Assembly (NCBI GenBank): GCA_963930775.1 | Contig: OZ005701.1 | Coordinates: forward strand, 4,967,669 to 5,031,668 | DNA length: 64,000 nucleotides | Source of the DNA: Cliona cf. orientalis | Lineage: Eukaryota > Porifera > Demospongiae > Clionaida > Clionaidae | Direction of reading: 5' to 3' | Shown here: in pieces, positions 1-11,800 of the stretch | How the letters are laid out: each line of letters starts with the position of its first letter | How positions within the stretch are numbered: the first letter of the stretch is position 1 | The notes under the pieces: model-generated | Databases searched by the model: none | What the model was told of the DNA's origin: nothing | Seen by the model: the letters and a program-made list of their open reading frames with translations, nothing else | Translations under genes and position numbers: made by a program

Positions 1-1
1 C

Positions 2-439
2 CTCATGAAGAGAAGATCTAAGCAAGTCAATGAAAGCCAGCTTGTAATTGAAGGACCACTGCAACAATCTGTCACAATGTACTCTCCTGGACACCACAAG
101 ACCAACCCATTCTACTTGAACCGCAATTTCTGCGTCTACAATATCTCACTTGATTGTCCTGGACAAAGAGTCAGTCTCAACTCAAAACCTAATACCCTAC
201 AACTCTCTGACGGTGATACTTGCCAAGATTACCTCTGGTTTGACACTAGCTCAAGTGGACAACCTCGAAGAGTCTGTGGAAATGAAATTGTTAACTTTAA
301 TGACACCACAGATGCAACATCGTTTCTTGCTGTGCTTTGGACAAATGGGAACAGAAGCGCTGGGAGGTTTGAAATAGAGGCAAGATGCAACAAGGTACAT
401 GCTGATGGAAGTGGAGACTCACCAATATTGACAAATTAA
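2..439 (+). CDS. CUB-domain secreted protein, last exon (5' cut by window)
   Basis: The open frame runs from the window edge to TAA at 437-439 and is nearly identical to the last exon of the gene at 4759-5587, so this is a tandem paralogue whose signal-peptide exon lies outside the window. The CUB-like core shows CVYNISLDCPG, DTCQDYLWFD, RVCGNE, a FLAVLWTNG strand and a closing RFEIEARC, with paired cysteines typical of the extracellular CUB fold. An NIS and an NDT sequon suggest N-glycosylation. CUB domains bind proteins or carbohydrate outside the cell; the ligand is unknown. The ATG at position 5 is internal and not a true start. Confidence 0.75.
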   Translation, partial: LMKRRSKQVNESQLVIEGPLQQSVTMYSPGHHKTNPFYLNRNFCVYNISLDCPGQRVSLNSKPNTLQLSDGDTCQDYLWFDTSSSGQPRRVCGNEIVNFNDTTDATSFLAVLWTNGNRSAGRFEIEARCNKVHADGSGDSPILTN

Positions 440-2005
440 GCCTTACCATTGAACAATTCTATAAAGTCACAATCATATACGTACCGAAAAGTGATACTAT
501 TATAATAATTTTGTTGTTTTATGTCCATTACTAAAATAATATCAAAGATATATACTCTTAAAATTTTTTAATTAATAACTCAGCGACCACGCACATAGTG
601 TGGTTAGGATACCAGGCAGCCATTTGGTGTTTTGAGTTCCAAGTATGTGTAGCTCTGGAATAAATAATACTACAATGCACAAGAATGCTATTAGAGGTGT
701 GAATGCTGACCTATCACTAAAGAAATCATCACGTATAGGATTGCAGCAATTAGTAGTCCACTGGAATACATCAAATTTACATCTCCAAGGATGCAGAAGC
801 CATTATTTACCTGTTTCATCCCCCATTCAACGGCCTGAACCATCTTGGAGTAAAAAGCAAATTATGCTAGATCATATATACACCAATGCTGTTACTCCCA
901 TGATATTTCTGATGATGAAGCAAGTCACATATCCACTCTCTTCAAATCATTTGACATACAAGTGTCACACTCAACCATACTTCAAGTGACCCGCAGCGGA
1001 CAGGGAGTTACATTTCTCAACCTCTCCTTTTTCAAACGTAATAATACTTACAAGTGCCTCAATAAAATTAAATGCTGATTTCTATCCCTGCTCTTGATAC
1101 ATATTATTTCCAAGATAAATTAATCAACTGCATACACTAAAAACAGATTTTATCCTTGTAGTTGATAATGGGCCTGCTGAGCAGCCAAGCTGTCCTATTG
1201 TATAGATGTGCCTAGTTTGTCTTGTGTGTCTCACAGGTCTTCATAAGATCACACAAGTATTGTTTGCAGAATATCATAGCAAACAAAACTTTGTTGAGAG
1301 AGTGCATGCAGAAAACAGAGTATTGTCAGAACACAGGCCATTTTGCAGCTCACAAGTTCACGATAATGCAAGTGTTGGCTCACAGGAGTGTAGAGAAGAT
1401 ATGGAGGCAATGGCTGAACAAATTCAAGGCTGCATGCATCTGCTCTGGAAGCTTTGGTAGAGAGCATCTTCACTGCTACAGACTCATTGATCTTCAAGAT
1501 ATATATTGCAGTTGAAGTTGAAGATGTGGTGGCCTCCTTGAAGATTGGGAAGAAATTGAGTGCTACCACGAAACTTTTTGCTCAGTGAAAGTGATGAATT
1601 AAATAATGAAAGATGAGGACACGCAAGAGAGTGAAGATGAACAGATTCAAGAAGATAACTGACCCCTTATTTTTAGTGAACTTCCAGCTTTTATTTCCAT
1701 ATGCTTTTTGAATGATTTGCACTTCATTTTTGCTTAATTAAAAGATTTTACTAACTGGCAAGTAGTCTTGATTTTGATACAATTTGCAAAAATTGCTGGC
1801 ACACTTCATGCTTATGCAAAATTGTAATTTGAATTCAATATAATAATACTATAGTGCAAGGATTGAAGAGCTTGTTTTGAATTTATATACCCCAGCAGTG
1901 TACAAGGCCAACTAAAATCAACTCATGACAAACTTCCACTACCTGTAGGATGTACCGTTACACTTTGAAGGATGTTATATACGTAGTTACTGTTGATGGT
2001 CACAG
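440..2005. other. Intergenic, no supported gene
   Basis: Short open frames at 645-989 and 1206-1515 have no recognisable motif and no clear splice context. The stretch is AT-rich. The phrase around 1000-1020 weakly recalls the repeat at 24715 and 35392. I see no RNA gene here. Confidence 0.4.
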
Positions 2006-2687
2006 AGCAGAGGCCACAGTTACCTTGTCTTGAGTACATGGGCATTAGGGACTTAGCAATGTATTTGAAAGACCATGCCAGATATCGGCAGCAGAGTTAC
2101 CTTGTCTTGAGTACATGGGCATTAGGGACTTAGCAATGTATTTGAAAGACCATGCCAGATATCGGCAGCAGAGGCCACAGTTACCTTGTCTTGAGTACAT
2201 GAGCATTAGGGACTTAGCTTGAAAGACCATGCCAGATATCGGCAGCAGAGGCCACAGTTATCTTGTCTTTGAGTACATGGGCATCAGGGACTTAGCAATG
2301 TATTTGAAAGACCATGCCAGATATCGGCAGCAGAGGCCACAGTTACCTTGTCTTTGAGTACATGGGCATTAGGGACTTACGTAGCAATGTATTTGAAAGA
2401 CCATGCCAGATATCGGCAGCAGAGGCCACAGTTACCTTGTCTTTGAGTACATGGGCATTAGGGACTTACGTAGCAATGTATTTGAAAGACCATGCCAGAT
2501 ATTGGCAGCAGAGGCCACAGTTACCTTGTCTTTGAGTACATGGGCATTAGGGACTTAGCAACGTATTTGAAAGACCATGCCAGATATCGGCAGCAGAGGC
2601 CACAGTTACCTTGTCTTTGAGTACATGGGCATTAGGGACTTGGCAATATATTTGAAAGACCATGCCAGATATTGGCAGCAGAGGCCT
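2006..2687 (+). repeat. Minisatellite of 77-89 bp units derived from a protein-kinase hinge fragment
   Basis: Eight near-identical units plus a partial one are recognised by the repeated accatgccagatatcggcag. Starts lie near 2008, 2092, 2169, 2246, 2331, 2420, 2509 and 2594. Each unit translates to HSYLVFEYMGIRDLAMYLKD, which matches the beta5-hinge-alphaD segment of protein kinases (LVFEYM-DL-YL). Unit lengths of 77, 84, 85 and 89 are not multiples of three, so the array cannot be one reading frame. It is a coding fragment amplified as a satellite. Confidence 0.85.
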
Positions 2688-2739
2688 CTATTGCACCAAC
2701 AGCTTGCAGACGCAAGTAAGCAAATTCATACTCACTGCT

Positions 2740-2909
2740 CTTCTAATACTGCAGCCATGAATGTCATCCGGCCTCCATCTTTCAACTTTGGACTTAAAGA
2801 TAAAGTAACTGGGGCTACCATCTACGCTCAGCCCATATAGTGTGATGATGTTTGGGCGACTGAGTTGCAATATGATCCTAGCCTCACTAGCAAAATTGTC
2901 TAACGCCTC
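2740..2909 (-). pseudogene. Protein-kinase alphaC-beta4 fragment
   Basis: On the minus strand the frame reads LDNFASEARIILQLSRPNII followed by TLYGLSVDGSPSYFIF. This fits the alphaC helix (conserved Glu in SEA) and the HPNI-LYG beta4 region of kinases. An AG acceptor-like site precedes it near 2910. No glycine loop, catalytic loop or DFG was found on either side, so it is an isolated exon relic. The neighbouring minisatellite carries the next kinase segment but on the opposite strand, implying a local inversion. Confidence 0.55.
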
Positions 2910-3108
2910 TTAGTATTCATCGCCTTAAGTTTACTGGCCACTTTGATAAATCAATTGTATGACAGCGTCTCGATAATGCTTCAGGCAGTCGGCCATTTTG
3001 GTAGTGGAGACGGGAATGTAAGCGCCATTGATTATCTCTATGGGCACTTGATGACAATAATAATGGCTCCACTTCCATGTGTACAGGTATATATACCAAC
3101 AAGACATA

Positions 3109-3501
3109 CAGTCCAACCTTGATTATCCAAACTCTCGATTATCCGAACTCGAGATGTAAAGAAAATTCAGGGTCAAAGTACATATTGTGACCACGTGACC
3201 GGATTGCACATCAGTAAACCCATGTCGCGTAGTTGCCATGCGAGAACCAGCTGCTGCGCTGTTATCAAATCTAGTTTTAATGCTCAAAGAAATAAATGCA
3301 AGGTAAGCATTCTATCAATCGAGGATGGGATAAAAATCATCAAAATGCTCGATAAATCTTTCATATAATACCTTTTTGCATGCATGAGCGATGTGTTGGG
3401 TGTGGCTTGGGCGTAGTCAATGACATCCAAACTTCTTGCTTATCCGAACGATTCGAAATTTCCCCCTGGCCGAAGGGGTTTAGATAATGGAGGCTGGACT
3501 G
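3109..3501. mobile_element. Pogo/Tigger-like MITE, 393 bp, TA target site
   Basis: The ends are CAGTCCAACCTTGATTATCC and the inverse of AATGGAGGCTGGACTG, flanked by TA on both sides. The same 393-bp layout recurs at 26376-26768, with shared internal text such as gaccacgtgac and ttatccgaac. Terminal CAGT, TA duplication and the TTATCCGAA signature suggest a non-autonomous pogo/Tigger element; the superfamily is inferred from the ends only. Confidence 0.8.
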
Positions 3502-3515
3502 TACAATACAGCAGC

Positions 3516-3965
3516 TAATCAACCCTCAGTGCATGCACCTGAAGGGGTATGGTAGACGGTAGTCGTTCCGTTTGTCTGTCTGTTACCACGCTAGCTGCTA
3601 CATACCTCGTTTGTGAGTCCAATCTGTGGTGTTATAAGGTTCCTTATGACGTTCCAAATGCATGGTTTATGTGGCATTGTCCCCAAGAACTCCTGGAGGC
3701 TGGAAGCTGATTTCATGTAGGCACCGCCATGAGTGTGGAGTTCGATACAATACACCAGGCCTGTTGCTGCTATGAGCTGTTGAACCTTAAACACATTAGC
3801 CTTGCACCCAAGCCTCAAGCAGTTAGTTCTTGACCTTTTTCTACATGCAACATTGAAAGTGGGTAAAGGGAAGCTACTATAACATTGTATTGTCGTCGCC
3901 TGCTTATGTTGCTAATGCCATGAAACGCGCTGAGGGTTTTGTGCTCTAGAGAGCTCTAGTTTTGG
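3516..3965. repeat. Interspersed repeat, 'aaccctc-gcgcatgc' family
   Basis: It starts near aaccctcagtgcatgc and ends at gctgagggttttgtgctcta followed by gagctctagtt. Related pieces occur at 21795-21960, 22763-23030, 23067-23632 and 24010-24220, sharing 'ctaactgctacatacctcgtttg' style blocks (written here in shortened form) and the same ends. It is a dispersed family of unknown class. Confidence 0.55.
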
Positions 3966-4287
3966 AAAATTTGGCGATCAAAATATTTATCACCGTAGGC
4001 GTGCATGCATTAAGTTCATTTGGCGAAGGATGATAGGAATTTCCAACTCCTCAGGTTGATTTTGATCCCCAAGAGCATAGCACTAATTTTAGATAATATC
4101 CAGTTTCCCCCTTCTGAAGAATCAGCAATTGATAATCCAGTATCTATGAGCGTTGTAACTTTCCGCAAGTCTTGTTTTCTTAAATTTTGATAATAGATAC
4201 ATGTAGTCTAATCTTAAAACTGCCTATAGGGAAAGGACAGTATATTGGCCATTTCCTGTTCAGTATAGCGTAATGTTAGATACATAA

Positions 4288-4308
4288 TAATAATAATAAT
4301 AATAATTT
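4288..4308. repeat. (TAA)n microsatellite
   Basis: A run of ATA/TAA trinucleotides is visible. Similar (TAA)n runs lie at 35093-35110 and 60541-60568. Confidence 0.8.
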
Positions 4309-4758
4309 ATGTAGCAGCAGAATAGGCAATTCAGTTGGGCATACACAAGTATTAAATAATGCTACACCCACAACTACTCTTTAATGATATCATAGCCACA
4401 GAAAACAGTCCATGGTTTCAGTTCCAATAAAATTCTTTCTCTGGTTATGTAAACAAATCTACAGAAACTCATACAAAAACAGATGTCATTTCCATCCAAT
4501 AACCATCTGGTGGTAATGGTCACATCAGTACCTACTGCCGCCGTATTTACAAGAACGTGATCAACAGCTACGTAAGGGACGAAGACAATAAGTTTACATT
4601 CACCCCTCTGCTATTCACCATCATGGATGTACTCAATACTAAGACACCCACACAACTCAGTATCTATAAATTGGCAGCTTTGACCTGATGCAAATAAGAA
4701 ACAAACAAGAAAAAGCAATCAAGCAATCAAGACAACCACACTTGGAGCAAGAAAAAAG

Positions 4759-5587
4759 ATGGCAGCACCAACCTATTTCACTTCTACTCAAGCACTCCTC
4801 GCACTGATGACTGCCTATACTCTCATTTTCCAGATAAATGCTCAAACATGCAAATGCTTCCAGCGTAATGTAGACTTCAGCACATGCAACAGAGGACAAG
4901 CTGGTTATCGAAGCCACGACCATCCTGACATTGGCCTTACTGGTAGCTGCCTTCCTCAAGTGCCAGCCAAGTAAGTCAGGTGTTGCATGCCAGTGCACTG
5001 AGATATAGCAAGTTCATGTTTCATTGTTAGTTTTTAGCCACCAGAAAACAATCAATTTAGCTAGATCTTTCTTACACTGTAGCACTATGAAATGCTTCAA
5101 GACGAGAACAGCTGATGGATGCAGTGGAGGAGCACATCACCTTCGATGCCTCATGAAGAGAAGATCTAAGCAAGTGAATGAAAGCGTGCTTGTAATTGAA
5201 GGGCCACTGCGACAATCTGTCATAATGTACTCTCCTGGACACCACAAGACCTACGCATTCTACATGAACCGCAATTTCTGCGTCTACAATATCTCACTTG
5301 ATTGTCCTGGACAAAGAGTCAGTCTCAACTCAAAACCAAATACCCTACAACTCTCTGATGGTGACACTTGCCAAGATTACCTCTGGTTTGACACTAGCTC
5401 AAGTGGACAACCTCGAAGAGTCTGTGGAAATGAAATTGTTAACTTTAATGACACCATAGATGCAACATCATTTCTTGCTGTGCTTTGGACAAATGGAAAA
5501 ATAAGCACCGGGAGGTTTGAAATAGAGGCAAGATGCAACCAGGTACAAGCTGATGGAAGTGGAGACTCACCAATTATTGATGAATAA
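4759..5587 (+). CDS. CUB-domain secreted protein, two exons
   Basis: Exon 1 is 4759-4970 and exon 2 is 5083-5587, joined by a 112-bp intron (GTAAGT...TGTAG) whose phase closes exactly, giving about 238 aa. The start MAAPTYFTSTQALLALM leads a hydrophobic signal peptide cleaved near NAQ/TCKC. A Cys-rich linker (CKCF, CNRG, CFKTRTADGC) precedes one CUB-like domain at about residues 125-232 with CVYNIS, CQDYLWFD and FLAVLWTNG. There is no transmembrane segment or anchor, so secretion is expected. It is a tandem duplicate of the gene at the left edge; exon 2 differs mainly near its 5' part and the CUB end. The ligand and process are unknown. Confidence 0.85.
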
Positions 5588-8100
5588 TTATTATGCTTTA
5601 TCACTGGCAATTCTCTGAACTTGCGCATTATACATCCTCCAAAATTAATGATATATGTACTAATAACTTAGTTATCAATGTCATTTTCATGTCAATACTA
5701 TCATTATTACATTTTGTATCCCACCTATGACTTAGATCAAAGCTACTTCCAGGGCAATATACTAGATATTGCCCTATGGATAGGGCAATATCATGATATT
5801 GCCCTGTGGTACAGCTGACTACTACAGGTACCTGGTCCAATGTCTGACTCAAACACCACACTAAAAGTGCTATTACAACAGTGGGGACACAAACCAGTTA
5901 ACACGCCCCTATTAGTGCTGCATGCATGCATGGAATAATGCATGAGTGCACTATTAATGAATCCAGACTTCTGCGAGCTATTTGATATCCCAACTTCATC
6001 TATCGCTGGTGGATGAAGTACCACAAACAGCAAAGGTTTGATATATGCTAGCATGCAACTTGCATAAATTTTGATATTCTTCACGCTGCCCATGATTCAG
6101 TGGTCATTATTATCACTCCTCTAACAGCCATCATGAAAGATCCGGTCGGTTTTTCTGCCTGTACTGAATGGAACATGAGTTTGACTCCCCTGGCTTTCCT
6201 TACCCAAGATACATGTATTATATTAAATTTATAAATGTAGGTTGCAAGATCGGGCTCTACTTGTATATTTGTAACACTGGAATCTGAGAAGAGAGTCATG
6301 TAGCAAGCGATAGATTAGGAATTACAACTATCTTTAGATGTGGTTACTAAATCGAAAGCATGATTTCATTTCATTACGTGAGTGATGGTACTTATTGTGC
6401 GTCTATAGTTGGAGAAGTGGGTGCAGTTGATAAGAGTGGTCAATAAAACCCAGTGTTTGCAATGCTTGTGGGCCTTACACCAAACGGTTCGAAGTATAAT
6501 ATACGTAGATTTTTGATGACTTATTGTACTTGTGAGTTGCTCAGATGGCTATATCTCGGGATCTGTAGATTTTAATGCTGATGATGATAGACACCAGAGA
6601 TCAAATGGAGTTTAGTGAGTTATTAATTGAAATGCAGGAAGCATATTCTCGCCAGGGCTACAGGAGGCTCCTTGCCTATTTATAGCTCACCAAGAGCCTA
6701 GGCACATAAGAGCAGCAAAAGTATCTAGAAACTGCAGAATTATCATGGTAAGAGGAGCAATTTCATTATACAAGAGTGGAGTAACTTCAACCGGATGGCA
6801 CAACATTCAAGATCGTCACACAGTGCTACCAACACTGCTAGTGATTCGGCTAGCACTAGTAGCAGCAAAGCAGCTGGTCCGTCGGGAGATAGTGCAACAG
6901 ATCAGACCATGATAGCTCCATAAGTTAATTTCACCTCCTCCACCGCCTGCTTTACATGTACATGCATGCTCCACAGCCACACCAAAGTTTCCAGACACGA
7001 GACTCTCCATTGTCCAATAACTCCAACAAAATCACGAGTTATGTTTGAGCACCTATGGGTGTTTATCCAGGACACTATGATACATTTATGCATGTACATG
7101 TATATGTGCATATACATGTACACATACACACAACTACAGTGATGTCGCTATAGTGTGGTAGAGCAGCACTGTGCTACTCTATCCTGCCAAGAAATGGTAC
7201 ATGTATGCAACATTATTCTGTATCTGCACTATTATTACACATTTTTAGCTGAACTATACCCACACACAAGTAGACTTGTCACTAGTATAATATTATAACA
7301 CTGGAAACATTGACGTAAACACTGTTTCATGAAAGTAGCCCTCCCATGTATACAACCCTGAACTATCATAATCCCTTCCAGCGTCTACATGCCAAACATT
7401 ACATCACTTATCCTGTTGACATCCTTACTTATGATGTACACAGTACAGTAATAGGCAGTATTGGAAATAGTAGCGGATGGTATATTGTGCAGAAAATATT
7501 GCGGTATCACGGTATGTGGGATAGAGTGATGTAATCATAATATTACCACGAAATTTGGCAATCAAGAAATAAACGGCTACAAAATCGGTATTTTTCAACT
7601 CTGATTATACAAATTTATACATGTATAATATTGTTATGATACTCAGAGTCTCATTTATTACGGATGGAAAATAATTATGATGGCAACTACGGTATCATGG
7701 TACTTGTAGGATCCAACGGTTGGTAGTCAATACCTTGGTATCACGGTATGGACGGTATATTGCCCATTACTAACACAGTACACATTATACTATCACATTA
7801 TAATATCATGTGCATGCATGTCACCTTAATTTCAATTATTTCACTTTCCTAAGGGGCTTAGAGTTGAAGCAAAAATAAAAGCAGCGGTATGAGTGTGTGT
7901 ATATGCATGTCCAAGCTTTTATGATCTCATCACATTACAGGGGAATCACACACACACACGTACAGGTACTGTAGAATCATGCATGCAATTATGCCCCCTG
8001 CACTTTAAATTAAAATTCCTACATACACGTGTAGTAGTCTCACGTACAAACCCCTGTAAAATATCGATAGAGTCTAGCATATACAAACGTATATACAGTA
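5588..8100. other. Mostly non-coding; twin palindromes and weak exon-like stretch
   Basis: No convincing gene. Two palindromes sit at 5751-5805. A Ser/Thr-rich open stretch at 6795-6922 (MAQHSRSSHSATNTASDSAS, ending IAP-stop) could be a last exon but has no domain. The block 7080-7135 is built of catgtacatgtat-type palindromes. RBR-type exons expected for the minus-strand RNF14-like gene were looked for and not seen. Confidence 0.4.
5751..5805. repeat. Two adjacent perfect or near-perfect palindromes
   Basis: AGGGCAATAT-actag-ATATTGCCCT (5751-5775) is followed six bases later by the perfect 24-bp palindrome AGGGCAATATCATGATATTGCCCT split as two arms (5782-5805). Both have the same arm sequence. 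Confidence 0.85.
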
Positions 8101-8109
8101 GCTACATGT

Positions 8110-8230
8110 ATAGCTAGCACACTAGCTATTTGTGTCATTATGTTTTACTTCATTACTTTTCTCGTGTTGTGCTTACATGTACACAAACAACCAAAGAAAG
8201 TTCAGAGATTGCACACCCACGTGACATTCA
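8110..8230 (+). repeat. Interspersed repeat 'ctagctatttgtgtcat'
   Basis: The block ctagctatttgtgtcat ... tttctcg ... aaccaaagaaag-cagagat recurs, diverged, near 8548-8660, 12188-12310 and 41221-41340. The copies differ in length and flank other repeats. The class is unknown. Confidence 0.55.
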
Positions 8231-8535
8231 TCAGTCGACCAATGGTCCACCCGCCCCGCCACGTTGAGATGGAAGCAAAACAGACATTCCCCATATACAA
8301 CAATGGAAATGGGATGGGCGGAGGCCGATGCAACGGAACGTACAGTCAACTATTCCGCTAGCACAAAAATGATGCCTCAAGAGCCTAAGAAAGCCAAAAG
8401 AAGCATCACTTTATCCAAGTGATTGCATTTGGAGGCGATCAGAGTCGATTGGCAATGCGAGGTCGATTGATTGTCGATAGCTGACTTCAATCCAGTCAAG
8501 CCTCGATCACAGAATTTGCTCAAAATCAAACAGTA
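8230..8535 (+). repeat. Left arm of inverted dispersed repeat
   Basis: It shares cctcaagagcctaagaaagc and agagtcgattggcaatg with the reverse complement of 9595-9880. Both arms can be read as a peptide starting MTPQEPKKAKRSI; the left copy has stops, while the right is open for about 69 codons. The two arms flank RWD exon 3. Confidence 0.6.
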
Positions 8536-8830
8536 ACTAGAGCTAGCACGCTATCCATTTTTGTCAAAATTATGCCCTATTTAGTCGTTTTTCTCTCATC
8601 AAACAATCTGAGACAGTGCAGGGATCGTGTGTCCGCGTGGCATCTGACGGTCAACACAGAAATCCCGCAAACAACCAATGTTGGGTGGAGAATAGTGGGA
8701 TTCTATCATGGACATTATACATCCTTACAGACGGTTTGGTGGTAATGTCTACATATACATGTACATAACAATTACTATCACCAAATCAAAATTTAACATT
8801 GCACACGTACAGTGTAGAGCTGTACGGTAC

Positions 8831-11800
8831 CTTGAACAGCCCTAGGATCCCAGTTAGGGTTGGAGGTGTTAGGATCTTCAATTGTCAGAAGGTAGTTGTT
8901 GTCTTGTCCAACTCCAAGTAGAGGTAGAGTCTCAGAGGCGAGGAACTGCTGCCACGTATAGAGTATGACAGAATCAACGCCATCACACCACAACTGATCT
9001 AAATGAGCACACAGCTTGGACAGCTACATGTAGCATAAGATAGAGGTGCAACCATGCAAGTGTGCAAGTTGAGCTCTCTAGAGTACATGCTCCATGCGCA
9101 CTGCACATTTTTTATACTACCGTAGATCTGGAAAATTTCGTGTAAAGAAACTTTCGTATGATAAATTAAAAAACTTTCGTAGGAACAACCCCTTACTACA
9201 TTATCGTTAATATATAGTGCATGCTAATTTTCGTAAGATTAATCTTCGTAGCCGCCATCGACTACGAAAATATTTTTACAACGAAAATTTCCAGATTTAC
9301 GGTAAATTATTTTACAGCCATGTACATATACAATGCATACGTCCGTACATGTTAAATAAGTTAAAGTATTGTGTCCGTAATATACAAAAAATGGTGACGC
9401 TTCCGTTCCATTCCGCCCCGTTCAGACGTCATTGCACCGTTCATGCCAGCCGTACCGTTTCCGTTCTGTATGCACACGTGCATAATTAGTAATTGCAAAA
9501 AAAAGGAAGGCCAGCTCGTCGACTCACCGACTAGAATCGATAGTTTCATACTGCTATGGTCTTCTAAACTGTTCTGGGGCACTTCATTATGCTGCTCTTC
9601 GATTTTGAGTGAGTTCTGTGATTGAGGCTCGACTGGGTTTGAAGTCTGCTATCGACGATCGATCAATTTCACATTGCCAATCGACTCTGATGGCTTCCAA
9701 ATGCGATCGCTTGGATAGATCGATGCTTCTTTTGGCTTTCTTAGGCTCTTGAGGTGTCATTTTTGTGCTAGCTACGATTGGAATAGTTAACTGCATTTTC
9801 CGTCGTGTTGGCCTCTGCCCGTCCCATTTCTATTCTTGTGCATGGGGAACGGCCATTTTACTTCCGCCTCGACGGGGCAGAGTGGAACAAAAACGTCACC
9901 TTTTTTGTCTCCTACTGTAAAAGGCGTAATTGCTTCCTAATGAGCTCATTTGTTCAAAAATTCAATTAAAACAATTATTGGAAGTAAGGGCACAGTATAG
10001 TCCACAAAAGTACACGAAGATTAAACACATACAGTGCTAAGATGTTAGTAATGGCCTAGTTGAGAAGCCTGCAATCTTCAGTTATTGACTGCTAAAGAGT
10101 AAGAATACTGATAATTAGACTCTAGTTGTCACAAACACTGTGATTTGATTGGTTAAAAACAAGGGTTCTAAGTTACTTAGAACCCCTCTACTTAGAAACC
10201 CTCTACTTAGAAAGCTAGTTCTTTAGGCAATAACATACAAGAGGTTACTAAGTAACAGCATGCTAGAGTCTAAACAAGTTAGACACTTCAGCCAATGGGA
10301 TCTACAGTCTTTAGAATACTTCAGACACTTATAAAACCCTCAGGCTTCGCCTTCGGGATTTTATATCAGTGTCTTCAGTATTCTAAATCCTGTAGATCCC
10401 TTGGCTTCAGCGTCTAACCTATATGTATAGGATCGAGAGCCTACAAGATGCCTAGAAAGTCAAACACCTAGCAGAGCGAGCCTCAGCGGGCAGATTTGAA
10501 TGTATACATGAACTTATTAGCCATCTGCTACGTGCAGTGTTCTTTTAACGTGTGGGCACATGCGGCTTCAATTAGACAATCAACGCTTACAGCATGACAC
10601 AATGCCTTTAAGTACATGTATTATTATAATTTAAATACGGATTCTAGCCATCAGCTACAAAATCATAAACCTTCCTATACCGTAGGTTGGGTTTTGAATA
10701 TTAGATTCTTTTGATTGCCAATTGCGAATTTTTTTCAAGACGCAATTCAAAAGAATCACAGGAAAAATACGACGCAATGAATAACATTACAGTAACCACA
10801 CCCCTTTTGTTCAAGCACACGTTCTCGATCTTACACGTGTTTGATCTACTTGCATACACGTACCTACAGTTGTCGATCGTCGAGATTGATTTTTCTTCAA
10901 TTCTTCAAGCTAATCGTCAATCTGCCAATAAGCAGCCAAGCGCAACTATCACTAGTCTCACCCCCAGACCCCACCCCCAAAAGGAGAAAAGGGTCTGGTA
11001 CATTGTACATATTGAGCATTTTCTTGCATGCACAGGATGCAGGTTGTCATATGACTGTCATGACAACGCATAGTTTTGGCATACATGTAGCACGCATCAA
11101 CCACTCTCACGAGCAGCAATAACAGACTATAGCGCTGTATCACATGATAATCACATGTAAGCCACATGGCGCGATTGATTGGCGCAACAGAATTCAGAAA
11201 TGCTATGTTAGCAAGCCCAAGATAGTGCTAGATGTGTACCAGACCCTTTCCTCCTTTTGGGGGTGGGGTCTGGGGACGAGACTACTATCGCTCAAGTAGT
11301 ATGGTACTCTATTAATATCCACCCCACATGCAGCCTCAAACGCCACACCTCTATAGCTAAGATTGAGGGTGTGACTTTCACGTTTGGCAATTCATATTCA
11401 TTAGAATTGCAATCTGGCTTGTATAGCACCATTCGTAATTGTTTGACTACACATTCAAACCTGACCTACATGTACAGTACATAATTCCACTCTTCTTATA
11501 CTTACAGATGAAAAATTGATCCATTTGCAAGATAATGTGTAAGACGGTGGGTCGTGGGATGGGTAGGTCACTGGTAGCTGACAGTAGAGTGACAACGGTG
11601 GAAGGTGGACTAATTCTGCCGACTTTTCAGATACTCCATGGATCTCATTAGTTGCAGCATTAGGGTGGTCTAAACAAAAGTATCCACTAATGAATATAGA
11701 GTCGGTAAACTCTGTAAGTAGGGATGGCCCAGACACTCCCATGCATGTAATACAAAACAAATAGCCCAAAAAATCAGCCAAAATAAAGGCTTTCTAACCT

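Noticed and set aside
1249-1569. 106-aa minus-strand ORF
   Set aside because: No domain, no splice context, and it overlaps equal ORFs on the other strand.
11455-11781. Whole 108-aa minus-strand ORF as a gene
   Set aside because: Only 11506-11669 is an exon; the rest is intron on both sides by splice sites and phase.
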